Shown piece after piece: positions 1-7,692 of a DNA stretch of 62,317 bases (positions within the stretch are counted from its first letter, which is position 1; each line of letters starts with the position of its first letter). Both the position numbers and the translations under genes were made by a program. The notes under the pieces were generated by a model that saw only the letters and a list, made by a program, of their open reading frames with translations, made no database searches and was not told the DNA's origin. Origin of the DNA: an uncultured Oscillospiraceae bacterium (GTDB lineage Bacteria > Bacillota > Clostridia > Oscillospirales > Oscillospiraceae); contig CALWWW010000012.1 in NCBI GenBank assembly GCA_944385365.1, positions 1-62,317 of the forward strand, read 5' to 3'.

Positions 1-62
1 TCAAGAGCAGTATGGACGGGCAAAAAAGCCTGTATTCATGCGGGTTTTCGCCGTTTCGAGCG

Positions 63-1604
63 TCATTCCCACTCGATCGTGGCAGGCGGTTTACTCGTAA
101 TGTCATAACAAATCCGGTTGATATTGGGAACCTCGTTGACAATACGCACAGACACGCGATCCAGCACATCATAAGGAATCCGCGCCCAGTCGGCGGTCAT
201 AAAGTCGCTGGTAGTCACCGCGCGGAGAGCCAGGGTATAGTCATACGTCCGGCCGTCGCCCATGACGCCCACGCTGCGGGTATTGGTCAGGACGGCAAAA
301 TACTGGTTGATGCTCTGATCCAGGCCAGCATTGGCGATTTCCTCCCGGTAGATGGCGTCGGCATCGCGCAGAATATCGGCTTTCTCCTTGGTGATATCGC
401 CGATGATGCGGATAGCCAGACCGGGACCGGGGAAAGGCTGACGCATGACCAGATACTCCGGCAGACCCAGCTCGCGGCCCAACTGCCGGACCTCGTCCTT
501 GAACAGCATCCGCAAGGGTTCAATAATCTCCTTGAAGTCCACATAATCGGGCAGGCCGCCCACATTATGGTGACTCTTGATGACGGCGGCATCGCCGGCG
601 CCGGACTCGATGACGTCGGGATAGATGGTACCCTGCACCAGGAAGTCCACGCGGCCGATCTTCTTGGCCTCTTCCTCAAAGACGCGGATAAATTCCTCGC
701 CGATGATTTTACGCTTGCTCTCCGGCTCCACCACACCGGCCAGCTTCTCCAAGAACCGGGCTTCGGCGTCCACACGGACGAAGTTCAAGTCCCACTTGGA
801 GAACGCAGCCTCCACCTCGTCGCCCTCATTCTTCCGCATGAGGCCGTGGTCCACAAAGACACAGGTCAGCTGGCTGCCCACAGCCTCGGCCAGCAGGGCC
901 GCGGCCACGGAGGAATCGACGCCGCCGGACAGGGCCAGCAGCACCTTACCGCTGCCCACCTTCTCCCGAATCTGGGTAATGGCCGTCTTGCAGTAGTCGC
1001 CCATGGTCCACTCGCCCTTGGCGCCGCAGACCTCATAGAGGAAGTTCCGAATCATATCGGTGCCATGCTCCGTATGGTTGACCTCCGGGTGGAACTGGAC
1101 ACCGTAGAAGCCATGCTTCTCGTCACAGATGGCCACATTGGGGCAAGCGTCGGAATGGGCCACCAGGTCAAAGCCCTCGGGCACCTTCTCCATATAGTCG
1201 CCATGGCTCATCCAAGACACGCCCTGCTTGGGCAGGCCCTTGAACAGGCGGCAATCGGTATTATAATAGGTCTCCGTCTTGCCGTACTCTCTGGCGGAGT
1301 CGTCGGTGGCGGCGGTGACGCGTCCGCCCAGATTATGGGCAATCAGCTGGCAGCCGTAGCAGATACCCAGGACCGGAACGCCCAGTTCAAAAATGGCCGG
1401 GTCCACCTGGGGCGATTTTTCGTCATAGACGCTGTTGGGGCCGCCGGTAAAGATAATGCCCATGGGGTCAAAGGCCTTGATCTCCTCCAGGGACATGGTA
1501 TACGGCTTGACCTCGCAATACACGTTGCATTCACGGACACGGCGGGCAATCAGCTGATTGTACTGGCCGCCGAAGTCCAGAACCAGAATCGATTGTTTCG
1601 ACAA
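63..1604 (-). CDS. guaA: GMP synthase (glutamine-hydrolysing)
   Basis: This enzyme converts XMP to GMP in the cytoplasm using glutamine and ATP, the last step of guanine nucleotide synthesis. The class I glutamine amidotransferase domain covers about residues 5-190, with GICYGC (Cys82) and the FHPE His172/Glu174 pair. The ATP pyrophosphatase domain follows, with the P-loop SGGVDSS at 226-232, and the C-terminal GMP synthase dimerisation domain ends in TIEWE. Length (513 aa) is normal. The start is a TTG preceded by AAGGAGA at good spacing. It is the last gene of a leftward run with xpt and a lipoprotein, only 24 bp behind the latter, so the two purine genes are probably co-transcribed. Identification is secure. 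Confidence 0.97.
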   Translation of the reverse strand: MSKQSILVLDFGGQYNQLIARRVRECNVYCEVKPYTMSLEEIKAFDPMGIIFTGGPNSVYDEKSPQVDPAIFELGVPVLGICYGCQLIAHNLGGRVTAATDDSAREYGKTETYYNTDCRLFKGLPKQGVSWMSHGDYMEKVPEGFDLVAHSDACPNVAICDEKHGFYGVQFHPEVNHTEHGTDMIRNFLYEVCGAKGEWTMGDYCKTAITQIREKVGSGKVLLALSGGVDSSVAAALLAEAVGSQLTCVFVDHGLMRKNEGDEVEAAFSKWDLNFVRVDAEARFLEKLAGVVEPESKRKIIGEEFIRVFEEEAKKIGRVDFLVQGTIYPDVIESGAGDAAVIKSHHNVGGLPDYVDFKEIIEPLRMLFKDEVRQLGRELGLPEYLVMRQPFPGPGLAIRIIGDITKEKADILRDADAIYREEIANAGLDQSINQYFAVLTNTRSVGVMGDGRTYDYTLALRAVTTSDFMTADWARIPYDVLDRVSVRIVNEVPNINRICYDITSKPPATIEWE

Positions 1605-1628
1605 ACTATACTCTCTCCTTTTGTCAGA

Positions 1629-2255
1629 CTAGGGGACTTTGCAGCCACCCCACTCCACAACTGTAAATTCTTCTCTTTGGAACGGTTCCAATGGTTGCTG
1701 CGGCAGTTCCACCGGGTCCTCCACCGGTTTCCAGGCCAGAAACACCCGCAGAATACTGTCGGGCTCCGGTGTGATGGTCAGCCGGGCATGGTCCGTGTAT
1801 GCCTCCGTCTGGAATGCCATCAAATTATAGGCGTTGCCTTCCATCTGCGGCAGCCAATAGATCAGGAACTCATTGGCCTCCCGTTCCGTAAGGCCCAGCT
1901 CCGCCAGAGCTTGCTCCAAAAAGGCCGCCGTATCGCTGCCCGCCACGCAGAAGCCCTCGGAAAAATCGTACTCCGTTTCCGTCAGACCTTCCCAGAACAG
2001 GCAGTAATACGTTCTGCCGGTCTCCGGGTCCGTCAGGGTGCCGTCGGGTGCCGCCAGGACGTTCCATCCATCCTCATAGGCCGGATAGGTGGCGGTCAGC
2101 GGTCCGTCATGGTCCAGCTCCACCGTAGCCTCGGTTTCCTGTTCCGGGTAGAGGTAAATCACCGGTTTGGCCGTAAGTGCCTCCTCTTCCTGCGGTGTAC
2201 AGGCCGTAAACGTCAGCAGCACCAGCAGGGCCAATATACAGCTTTTCCATTTCAT
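1629..2255 (-). CDS. Secreted lipoprotein of unknown function, KPVIYLYP type
   Basis: A 208-aa protein with a lipoprotein signal peptide (hydrophobic core followed by the lipobox FTAC at residues 16-19). The mature part opens with KPVIYLYPE and contains conserved-looking YPAYEDGW, EFLIYWLP and FTVVEWGG segments. I recognise this as a widespread uncharacterised Firmicutes extracytoplasmic family; no enzymatic motif is evident. It has a strong AGGAGG ribosome binding site. It sits between xpt and guaA with short gaps, so it shares their transcript, although a functional link to purines cannot be read from the sequence. Function unknown. Confidence 0.85.
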   Translation of the reverse strand: MKWKSCILALLVLLTFTACTPQEEEALTAKPVIYLYPEQETEATVELDHDGPLTATYPAYEDGWNVLAAPDGTLTDPETGRTYYCLFWEGLTETEYDFSEGFCVAGSDTAAFLEQALAELGLTEREANEFLIYWLPQMEGNAYNLMAFQTEAYTDHARLTITPEPDSILRVFLAWKPVEDPVELPQQPLEPFQREEFTVVEWGGCKVP

Positions 2256-2335
2256 TGTAGAATACCTCCTTTTTTTGGGGTTCTACCAATCAAAACGGAA
2301 AAAGCGGCTGGCGGGTTGCAGATTATGGGATAGTT

Positions 2336-2911
2336 TTACTCCTCGCGGAAAATGATGCCGTTCTCGTCGGCACGCTCGATGATGGCCAGGGACTTCAGAT
2401 TGATGCCGGCGGCACGGAGCCGGTCGCCGCCGCCCTGGAAGCCCTTCTCCACGGCGCAGCCAACGCCCACCAGCGTAGCGCCGGCGTTCTTGACGATGTC
2501 GCACAGGCCGCGGACGGCTTCGCCGTTGGCCATAAAGTCGTCGATGACCAGAACATGGTCCGTGGGCTTGATCCACTCATTGCTGACCAGCAGAGTGACT
2601 TTCTTCTTATATGTATAGGAGAAGATATCACTCTGATACAGACCGCCCTCGATGTTGTCGCTCTTGGCCTTCTTGGCGAACACCATGGGCAGGCCCCAGC
2701 GATGGGCGCAGATGGTGGCCAATGCGATGCCGCTGGCTTCCGCCGTCAGAATCAGCGACACCTGGCGCAGGTCAAAATGATGGGCAAATTCGTCGGCGAT
2801 GTCCTGCATCAGCTTTGTGTCAATGCGATGGTTCAGAAATCCGTCTACCTTGATGATGTTGCCGGGCAGAACCTTACCCTCTTTGAGAATGCGCTCCTTG
2901 AGTTGCTGCAT
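2336..2911 (-). CDS. xpt: Xanthine phosphoribosyltransferase
   Basis: A purine salvage enzyme that makes XMP from xanthine and PRPP; XMP is then the substrate of GuaA encoded two genes downstream. The PRPP-binding loop VLVIDDFMANGEA lies at about residues 119-131, and the N-terminal QQLKERI...LNHRID and C-terminal ERADENGIIF segments fit the Gram-positive Xpt family at 191 aa. The ATG at 2911 is preferred over an upstream in-frame start at 2941 because AGGAAAGGGG precedes it at suitable spacing. Xpt genes in Firmicutes often carry a guanine riboswitch; I looked upstream and found no purine-riboswitch core. Confidence 0.95.
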   Translation of the reverse strand: MQQLKERILKEGKVLPGNIIKVDGFLNHRIDTKLMQDIADEFAHHFDLRQVSLILTAEASGIALATICAHRWGLPMVFAKKAKSDNIEGGLYQSDIFSYTYKKKVTLLVSNEWIKPTDHVLVIDDFMANGEAVRGLCDIVKNAGATLVGVGCAVEKGFQGGGDRLRAAGINLKSLAIIERADENGIIFREE

Positions 2912-3105
2912 AGTGTGATATGCCCCTTTCCTGTTATTCAAACATAAATGGTCCTGGATACCGCCATTGTATACTATCCATTATTCCTTATTTTGCGATT
3001 TTTTCAACTGTAAAGGATGATGAACTTTCCATGTAAAATTTGTCGATATTCGTAGGTTCTACCCACAGGGCAGAAAATTCCCGCAGAATCTGCCCGGAGG
3101 AATGG

Positions 3106-3137
3106 AAAAAGGGGATGCTGCAGGGCGCAGCATCCCT
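3106..3137 (-). terminator. Rho-independent terminator of the DUF368-trxR-trxA operon
   Basis: Reading leftward, directly after the trxA stop, the arms GGGATGCTGC and GCAGCATCCC form a hairpin around GCCCT, followed by a T5 run. Position and U-tract fit an intrinsic terminator. Confidence 0.85.
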
Positions 3138-3144
3138 CTGTATG

Positions 3145-3465
3145 TTATCCCTCCAGCGCCTCGTTCAGCAGGCCGGCATAGACAGACTCCGGCTGTACGC
3201 CCACGGTCTGCTCCAGAATGCGGCCATCCCGGAACACCATCACCGTGGGAATGCTCATAATGTTGAACCGCTGGGCCAATCCAGGGTTTTCATCAATATC
3301 CACCTTGGCAATCTTGGCCTTGCCGTCGTACTTCCCGGCGAGCCCCTCCAGCACCGGGGCCACCATTTTGCAGGGGCCGCACCAGGTAGCCCAAAAGTCC
3401 ACCAGCGTTACGCCATGCTCGATGGTCTCATCGAAGTTCTGTTGATTCAGATGCAGAATTGCCAT
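3145..3465 (-). CDS. trxA: Thioredoxin
   Basis: A small cytoplasmic disulfide reductase of 106 aa. The active site WCGPC is at residues 28-32, the cis-proline lies in the SIPTVMVF segment, and length is typical. The start at 3465 (MAILHL) is chosen because AAGGAGT sits in front of it; the longer open frame to 3501 would run into the end of the reductase gene. The gene lies 5 bp downstream of the thioredoxin reductase gene, so it is its natural electron acceptor, and the operon ends in a strong terminator. Confidence 0.96.
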   Translation of the reverse strand: MAILHLNQQNFDETIEHGVTLVDFWATWCGPCKMVAPVLEGLAGKYDGKAKIAKVDIDENPGLAQRFNIMSIPTVMVFRDGRILEQTVGVQPESVYAGLLNEALEG

Positions 3466-3470
3466 AGTTC

Positions 3471-4334
3471 CTATACTCCTTCCGTCGAAGCCGTCAGCCA
3501 CCGGTCGGCCGACAGCGCCGCAATATTACCCTCACCGGCGGCCTTGGCCACCTGATACGGTTTTCCGACACAATCACCAGCGGCAAAGACGCCGGGCACC
3601 GACGTGGCCATGGCGGCATCGACGCCGATGTGGCCATCGTGCATTTCCAGACCCGGCAGCAGGCTGTCGGCCACCACGCTGTCCCGCAGGAGGAATACCC
3701 CCTCCACCGCGTAGAGGGAGCCGTCGGCTTCCAGCCCGGTGACCCGGCTGCCGTCGCCCTGGATGGTGTAGCGGGCCGCCTGATGGTACTCCATGGCGTC
3801 ATCCCACCGGTCCGGCTTGGGACCCCGGCCAAAATACAGGACCTTGCAGCCGATTCCGGCCAGGAACGCAGCCTCCTCCGGCGCTTCCGCGCCGAAGCCC
3901 AGGACCGCCACGGTCTTCTGCCGGTACAACATGCCGTCGCAGGTGGCGCAGTAGCTGAGGCCCCGGCCCAGGTACGTCTGCTCACCGGGCAGGCCCCGCT
4001 GGGGCATATGACCCATGGCCAGAATCAGTGCCTTGCCCTCGTAGACCTCGGACCCTGCAGCACAGAGGAACCGGTCCCCCAGGGCCATGATCTGCACCAC
4101 TTTGCTCTCCACCCGTTCAATCCCGGCCACATCCAGCTGGGCCGTCATGACCTCCAGCATGGTCTGGCCCGTCACATCGGGCATACCGGGGTAATTGCTG
4201 ACCCGTTCGGCCCGGGCCAGGGGGTTGCTCTCGATGGGATTGCTGAGGACCAGAGGGGTCCTGCCGCGGCTGTGGGCCGTCAGCGCCGCGGAGACGCCGG
4301 CGGGACCGCCGCCAATGATCAGAATATCGTACAT
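3471..4334 (-). CDS. trxB: Thioredoxin reductase-like flavoprotein
   Basis: A 287-aa FAD-dependent oxidoreductase that should pass electrons to the adjacent thioredoxin. The FAD site GGGPAG is at residues 8-13, the redox pair CATC is at 129-132 and the C-terminal FAD motif is FAAGDC. The pyridine-nucleotide domain (about 141-185) keeps GFGAEA but lacks the HRR...R motif that binds the NADPH phosphate in classical TrxB; GRGPKPDRWD occupies that place. This raises the possibility of a ferredoxin-linked type as known in clostridia, or NADH use. GGAGG precedes the ATG at 4334; the longer frame to 4442 overlaps the DUF368 gene and is rejected. Confidence 0.9.
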   Translation of the reverse strand: MYDILIIGGGPAGVSAALTAHSRGRTPLVLSNPIESNPLARAERVSNYPGMPDVTGQTMLEVMTAQLDVAGIERVESKVVQIMALGDRFLCAAGSEVYEGKALILAMGHMPQRGLPGEQTYLGRGLSYCATCDGMLYRQKTVAVLGFGAEAPEEAAFLAGIGCKVLYFGRGPKPDRWDDAMEYHQAARYTIQGDGSRVTGLEADGSLYAVEGVFLLRDSVVADSLLPGLEMHDGHIGVDAAMATSVPGVFAAGDCVGKPYQVAKAAGEGNIAALSADRWLTASTEGV

Positions 4335-4356
4335 AAAGCCTCCAATTTCTGATGGG

Positions 4357-5214
4357 TCAGCCCATCGTTCCTTCCCGGCGGGGCTTGCGCCGTCCCTCCA
4401 GCGTCCAGGCCACGGCAAAGCCCATGATACAGCAAACAGCACAGGCCGCTATGGCGGCGGCGCTGCCGTATTGTGTGGGTATGATGGCCACGGTGGAGGC
4501 CAGGACGAAGCCCACCACCACGTGGAATGCCAGCCGGTAATAGTTGGCAAAGATGTAATTGACCAGACGGCTCAGCAGCACCACCGTGGCAAAGGCGCCG
4601 ACGAAAATCGGCAGAACCACGCCCATATCGAAGGCGGCGATACCGGCGGTCATGGGCTCAAAGAGCCCCAGGAAAATCAGTGTGGACGAGGAACTCATAC
4701 CGGGCACCACCACGCTCAATCCCCACAGGACACCGCAGAAGACGAACCACAGGAGATTGGGCTGGATGTGGAACGTGGTGCCCCGTTCCAGCACATTGAA
4801 AAACAGCAGCATCACCACGGCGCTGACCGCCAGCGATGTCCAGCCGCCCCGGCCATGGCCCCGCTTGCCCGCTTCCCGCCAGAGACTGGGGAACGACCCG
4901 GCAATGAGCCCGATAAACAGCCAGATGGCCACGGCGGCATTGGCCGCAAACAGAACGTTGACCAGTTTGGCAAAGGCAAAGAAGCCGATCATCCAGCCGA
5001 TGCCTGCCGGGAACAGCTGGGGAAACACCCGCATAAAGTTGCCGATGGGATGGGCAAAAAAGGACATCATGGGCTGATAGATGCCGAAGAGCACACACAG
5101 AACGCCGCCGCTGATGCCCGGCAGAATGGCGCCGCTGCCCACCAGGATTCCCTGCACCATGCGCAGGAGCCACCGGCCCGGCGGCATGGCAAAAAACAGT
5201 TTGCGAAATAACAC
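4357..5214 (-). CDS. DUF368 membrane protein, putative undecaprenyl-phosphate translocase
   Basis: A 285-aa polytopic membrane protein with the two inverted DUF368 signatures, GAILPGISGGV near residue 28 and VVPGMSSSS near residue 170, and about eight hydrophobic helices. DUF368 proteins (PopT) have been shown to recycle undecaprenyl phosphate across the membrane for cell-envelope synthesis; that role here is by family. The start is GTG with AAAGG upstream and matches the LFRKLFFAMPPGRW N-terminus. It is first in a leftward operon with thioredoxin reductase (22 bp gap) and thioredoxin. An extended -10 (TGATATACT) lies about 50 bp upstream without a clear -35. Confidence 0.88.
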   Translation of the reverse strand: MLFRKLFFAMPPGRWLLRMVQGILVGSGAILPGISGGVLCVLFGIYQPMMSFFAHPIGNFMRVFPQLFPAGIGWMIGFFAFAKLVNVLFAANAAVAIWLFIGLIAGSFPSLWREAGKRGHGRGGWTSLAVSAVVMLLFFNVLERGTTFHIQPNLLWFVFCGVLWGLSVVVPGMSSSSTLIFLGLFEPMTAGIAAFDMGVVLPIFVGAFATVVLLSRLVNYIFANYYRLAFHVVVGFVLASTVAIIPTQYGSAAAIAACAVCCIMGFAVAWTLEGRRKPRREGTMG

Positions 5215-5344
5215 TTTGATCGTTACCTTTCTCGCTGCAGATCGCGTTATAGTTTCGCTTTGAGTATATCATATTTTACTGCTTTGGAAAAGAGTACGGC
5301 GGGAATTTCTTAAAAAAACAGTGGTCTCGGAACAGAACTGCATC

Positions 5345-5373
5345 TTGCCCGGCGGTGGAAAATCGGGTATACT
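5345..5373 (+). promoter_or_regulatory. Sigma-A promoter of the MATE gene
   Basis: TTGCCC (5345-5350), a 17-bp spacer and TATACT (5368-5373), 40 bp before the start codon of the exporter. Confidence 0.7.
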
Positions 5374-5412
5374 GGTCCATGACACACAGACAAATTTTAA
5401 TGAGGTGATTCC

Positions 5413-6801
5413 TTGTTTTCCTATCTGAACCGCGGCGGCGCGTTTTACCGCAATGTGGCCAAGCTGGCCCTGCCCATCGTGCTGCAAAACCTGTGCACCA
5501 CCCTGCTGGGTCTGGTGGATACCTTTATGGTGGGCGCGTTGGGTGAAGCTCCCCTGGCGGCAGTGCTGGTGGCCAATATCCCGGTGTTCATTATCCAGCT
5601 GGTCATCTTCGGATTGCAGAGCGGCTCGTCGGTGCTCATCAGTCAGTTCTGGGGCAAGGGCGATACGGATTCCATCAACCGGGTCATCGGTCTGGGCGCT
5701 TATGTGGCCGGGGCCATCTCCCTGCTGTTTGCGTCGGTGATGTTTTTCTTCCCGGTGCAGCTTATGAGCCTGCTGGCCGACAACGCCGAACTGGTGCCTC
5801 TGGCGGCCCAGTACGCCCGCATTGTGGGCTTCTCCTATATTTTCAACAGTCTGACGGGTATTTATGTGGGCGCGCACCGGGCCATGGAGAATCCCAAGCT
5901 GGGCACCATCGTTTTTGCCTGCTCCATGGCGGCCAACACCTTCCTCAACTGGGTGTTTATCTTCGGCAACCTGGGCGCACCGGCCATGGGGGTGCAGGGC
6001 GCGGCTTTCGCCACGCTGCTGTCCCGGATTCTGGAGTTCATCATCATGATCAGCTATGCCCTGACCAACCGGCGGTTCCGCATGAAACCGGCGCTGATGG
6101 TGCGGCCCGGCAAGGTGCTGATTCAGAAATTTATCCGTTACTCCGGCCCCGTGGTCCTCAATGAAACCCTGTGGGGCGTCGGCGCATCCATGTACAAGGT
6201 GGTCATGGGCCATATGGAAGGCTCCACGGAAATTCTGGCGGCACGGGCCCTGGCGGGCAATGTGGAGGACCTTTGCACCGTCATTGTCTTCGCCATTGCC
6301 GGTACCACAGCCATCATCATCGGTCGGGAAATCGGCGCGGGACGGCGGGACTCGGTCTATGAGATCGGCGCAACGCTGGATACCCTGGGCTTTTTCTGCG
6401 GCCTTGTCATCGGCCTGCCCATGGTGGCCTGTGCCTGGCTGGTGTTCCCGGACCTGCTGTACCCCTTCTTCCACCTGTCCCCTGCCGCCGGACGCATCAC
6501 CACCATGATGCTGACGTTCATCGGTTCCCTGCTGGCCTTGCGGTCCTTTGAAACAGTGAACATTGTCGGCGTTCTCCGGGGCGGCGGCGATGTTCGGACG
6601 GCCACAGCCATTGACCTGATTCCCATGTGGTTCGTGTCCATTCCCCTGTCGGCCCTCTTCGGTCTGGTGCTAGAATGGGGCATTTTCTGGGTCTATGTGG
6701 GCATGGTCAGTGAATACTTTATTAAATCTACGGTGGGATTGATTCGGCTGCGGTCCGGCCGCTGGATTCAGGATGTGACGCGGCTCTCTTCCGAACCGTA
6801 A
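5413..6801 (+). CDS. MATE family efflux transporter
   Basis: A 462-aa inner-membrane exporter expected to use a Na+ or H+ gradient to expel drugs or metabolites. It has about 12 hydrophobic helices in two related halves; the N-terminal AKLALPIVLQN and GLVDTFMVGALGE segments are typical of the MatE domain, and the equivalent second half begins near YSGPVVLNETLWG. Start is TTG with GAGGTGATT upstream. It is transcribed alone from a well-formed promoter, divergent from the DUF368 operon. The substrate cannot be predicted. Its stop codon is only 3 bp from the repeat element to its right. Confidence 0.93.
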   Translation: MFSYLNRGGAFYRNVAKLALPIVLQNLCTTLLGLVDTFMVGALGEAPLAAVLVANIPVFIIQLVIFGLQSGSSVLISQFWGKGDTDSINRVIGLGAYVAGAISLLFASVMFFFPVQLMSLLADNAELVPLAAQYARIVGFSYIFNSLTGIYVGAHRAMENPKLGTIVFACSMAANTFLNWVFIFGNLGAPAMGVQGAAFATLLSRILEFIIMISYALTNRRFRMKPALMVRPGKVLIQKFIRYSGPVVLNETLWGVGASMYKVVMGHMEGSTEILAARALAGNVEDLCTVIVFAIAGTTAIIIGREIGAGRRDSVYEIGATLDTLGFFCGLVIGLPMVACAWLVFPDLLYPFFHLSPAAGRITTMMLTFIGSLLALRSFETVNIVGVLRGGGDVRTATAIDLIPMWFVSIPLSALFGLVLEWGIFWVYVGMVSEYFIKSTVGLIRLRSGRWIQDVTRLSSEP

Positions 6802-6804
6802 AAT

Positions 6805-6828
6805 ATAAAAGTTTTACTCGATTTTTTT
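6805..6828 (+). repeat. Left terminal inverted repeat
   Basis: Perfect 24-bp inverted partner of 7639-7662. It starts 3 bp after the MATE stop codon and leads into a local hairpin (CGATTTTTT / AAAAAATCG). Confidence 0.8.
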
Positions 6829-6844
6829 CAAAAAATCGCGGAGT

Positions 6845-6972
6845 CCAGAGGCAGAGCCTCTGGTCGCCCGTCGCAACGGGCGAAATACCCGCTGGCCGCA
6901 GCCAGCGAAACACCCGCGCCGCGCACGGCGCGACATGCCCCTGTCGTTCAAAGCGCCATCCGCAGATGGCGC
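6845..6972. repeat. Left array of five hairpins, four with CGCA loops
   Basis: Consecutive perfect hairpins: 6845-6863 (CCAGAGGC-AGA-GCCTCTGG), 6865-6882 (CGCCCGT-CGCA-ACGGGCG), 6890-6907 (CGCTGGC-CGCA-GCCAGCG), 6915-6932 (CGCGCCG-CGCA-CGGCGCG) and 6953-6972 (GCGCCATC-CGCA-GATGGCGC). Stems differ in sequence but are all fully paired, and the loop is constant. Two of the linkers are AAATACC and AAACACC. Confidence 0.85.
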
Positions 6973-7333
6973 AACCCTGGCCAAAGGCCATGTCCCCCGT
7001 TGCCGCCCCCTGCGGGGGTGGACGGCGGGGGACATCCATTTATCCATTTCGCCCAGCGTAGGGGCCGGCATCCCTGACGGCCCCGGACGGAATGCTCCAT
7101 GGACGCGTCAAGGATGCCGCGTCCTACGAAACGGTTGCGCATTCGCCCCAATGCGCCGGGCAACGGTACCCGGTGCGGCGCGGCGGCACACACAGGTGCC
7201 ACCCTACGAACATGGACGGACTGCCCCGCATGGTTTGAGGGCCGGTACATCATCGGACACGGTACGACATAAGGCCGCCGTCCACCACCCGCTGACGGGG
7301 TGGGGACGGCGGCCTTCGGCTTTGCCGGGGGTT

Positions 7334-7460
7334 GCGCCATCTGCGGATGGCGCTTTGGACGATTGGGGATTTCGCCCGCTGCGGCGGGCGGGTGTTTCGC
7401 TGGCTGCGGCCAGCGGGAGTTTCGCCCCGTGCGCGGGGCGACCAAAGGCTCTGCCTTTGG
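7334..7460. repeat. Right array of five hairpins, mirror image of the left array
   Basis: Hairpins at 7334-7353, 7373-7390, 7398-7415, 7423-7440 and 7442-7460 correspond, in reverse order and on the other strand, to the five hairpins of the left array. Two pairs of stems are identical. Three pairs differ at six base pairs in total, and every difference is compensated on the opposite side of the stem. Confidence 0.85.
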
Positions 7461-7638
7461 AAACCGCGATTTGGGCAACGCGCCACCGGCTGGCAAGAGG
7501 TGTCGGCGAGGAATTTTGTGGCAGAGCAAGGCCCAGCTTCGCCGCCATACTGGATGTATGGCAAGAAGCTGGGCCGCAGCTATGGCGCAAAAGGCCCGGC
7601 GACACCCGCAGACACACCGGCGGTAAGTTGCCCCACAG

Positions 7639-7662
7639 AAAAAAATCGAGTAAAACTTTTAT
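7639..7662 (-). repeat. Right terminal inverted repeat
   Basis: Perfect 24-bp inverted partner of 6805-6828, ending 30 bp before the stop codon of the mtlD-like gene. Confidence 0.8.
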
Positions 7663-7692
7663 CTTTTTTACTGCTGCACTACATCATAAGGT

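Larger units (their letters stand above)
6805..7662. mobile_element. Non-coding hairpin-array element bounded by 24-bp terminal inverted repeats
   Basis: The whole interval between the MATE and mtlD-like genes is one structured, GC-rich, gene-free element. Its ends (6805-6828 and 7639-7662) are perfect 24-bp inverted repeats that begin ATAAAAGTTTTACTCG. Inside are two mirror-image arrays of short hairpins (6845-6972 and 7334-7460), a strong hairpin at 7273-7314 and another at 7531-7574. Open frames across it are by-products of GC-rich palindromes and have no convincing start or known domain. The layout resembles a MITE-like non-autonomous element, but I saw no target-site duplication and no transposase, so mobility is inferred. 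It could equally be a large structured RNA or a nucleoid/termination element. Confidence 0.65.

Noticed and set aside
12-2333. 773-codon open frame on the + strand opposite guaA and the lipoprotein
   Set aside because: It is antisense to genes with clear motifs; its His/Gln-rich composition is typical of a shadow frame in GC-rich DNA.
2912-3100. Possible guanine riboswitch before xpt
   Set aside because: Expected from the family, but I could not find the conserved core or three-way junction; only a weak -10-like stretch is present.
6841-7475. CRISPR array or tRNA cluster in the repeat region
   Set aside because: Hairpin units differ in stem sequence, spacers are only 7-20 bp, and no cloverleaf or cas gene is present.
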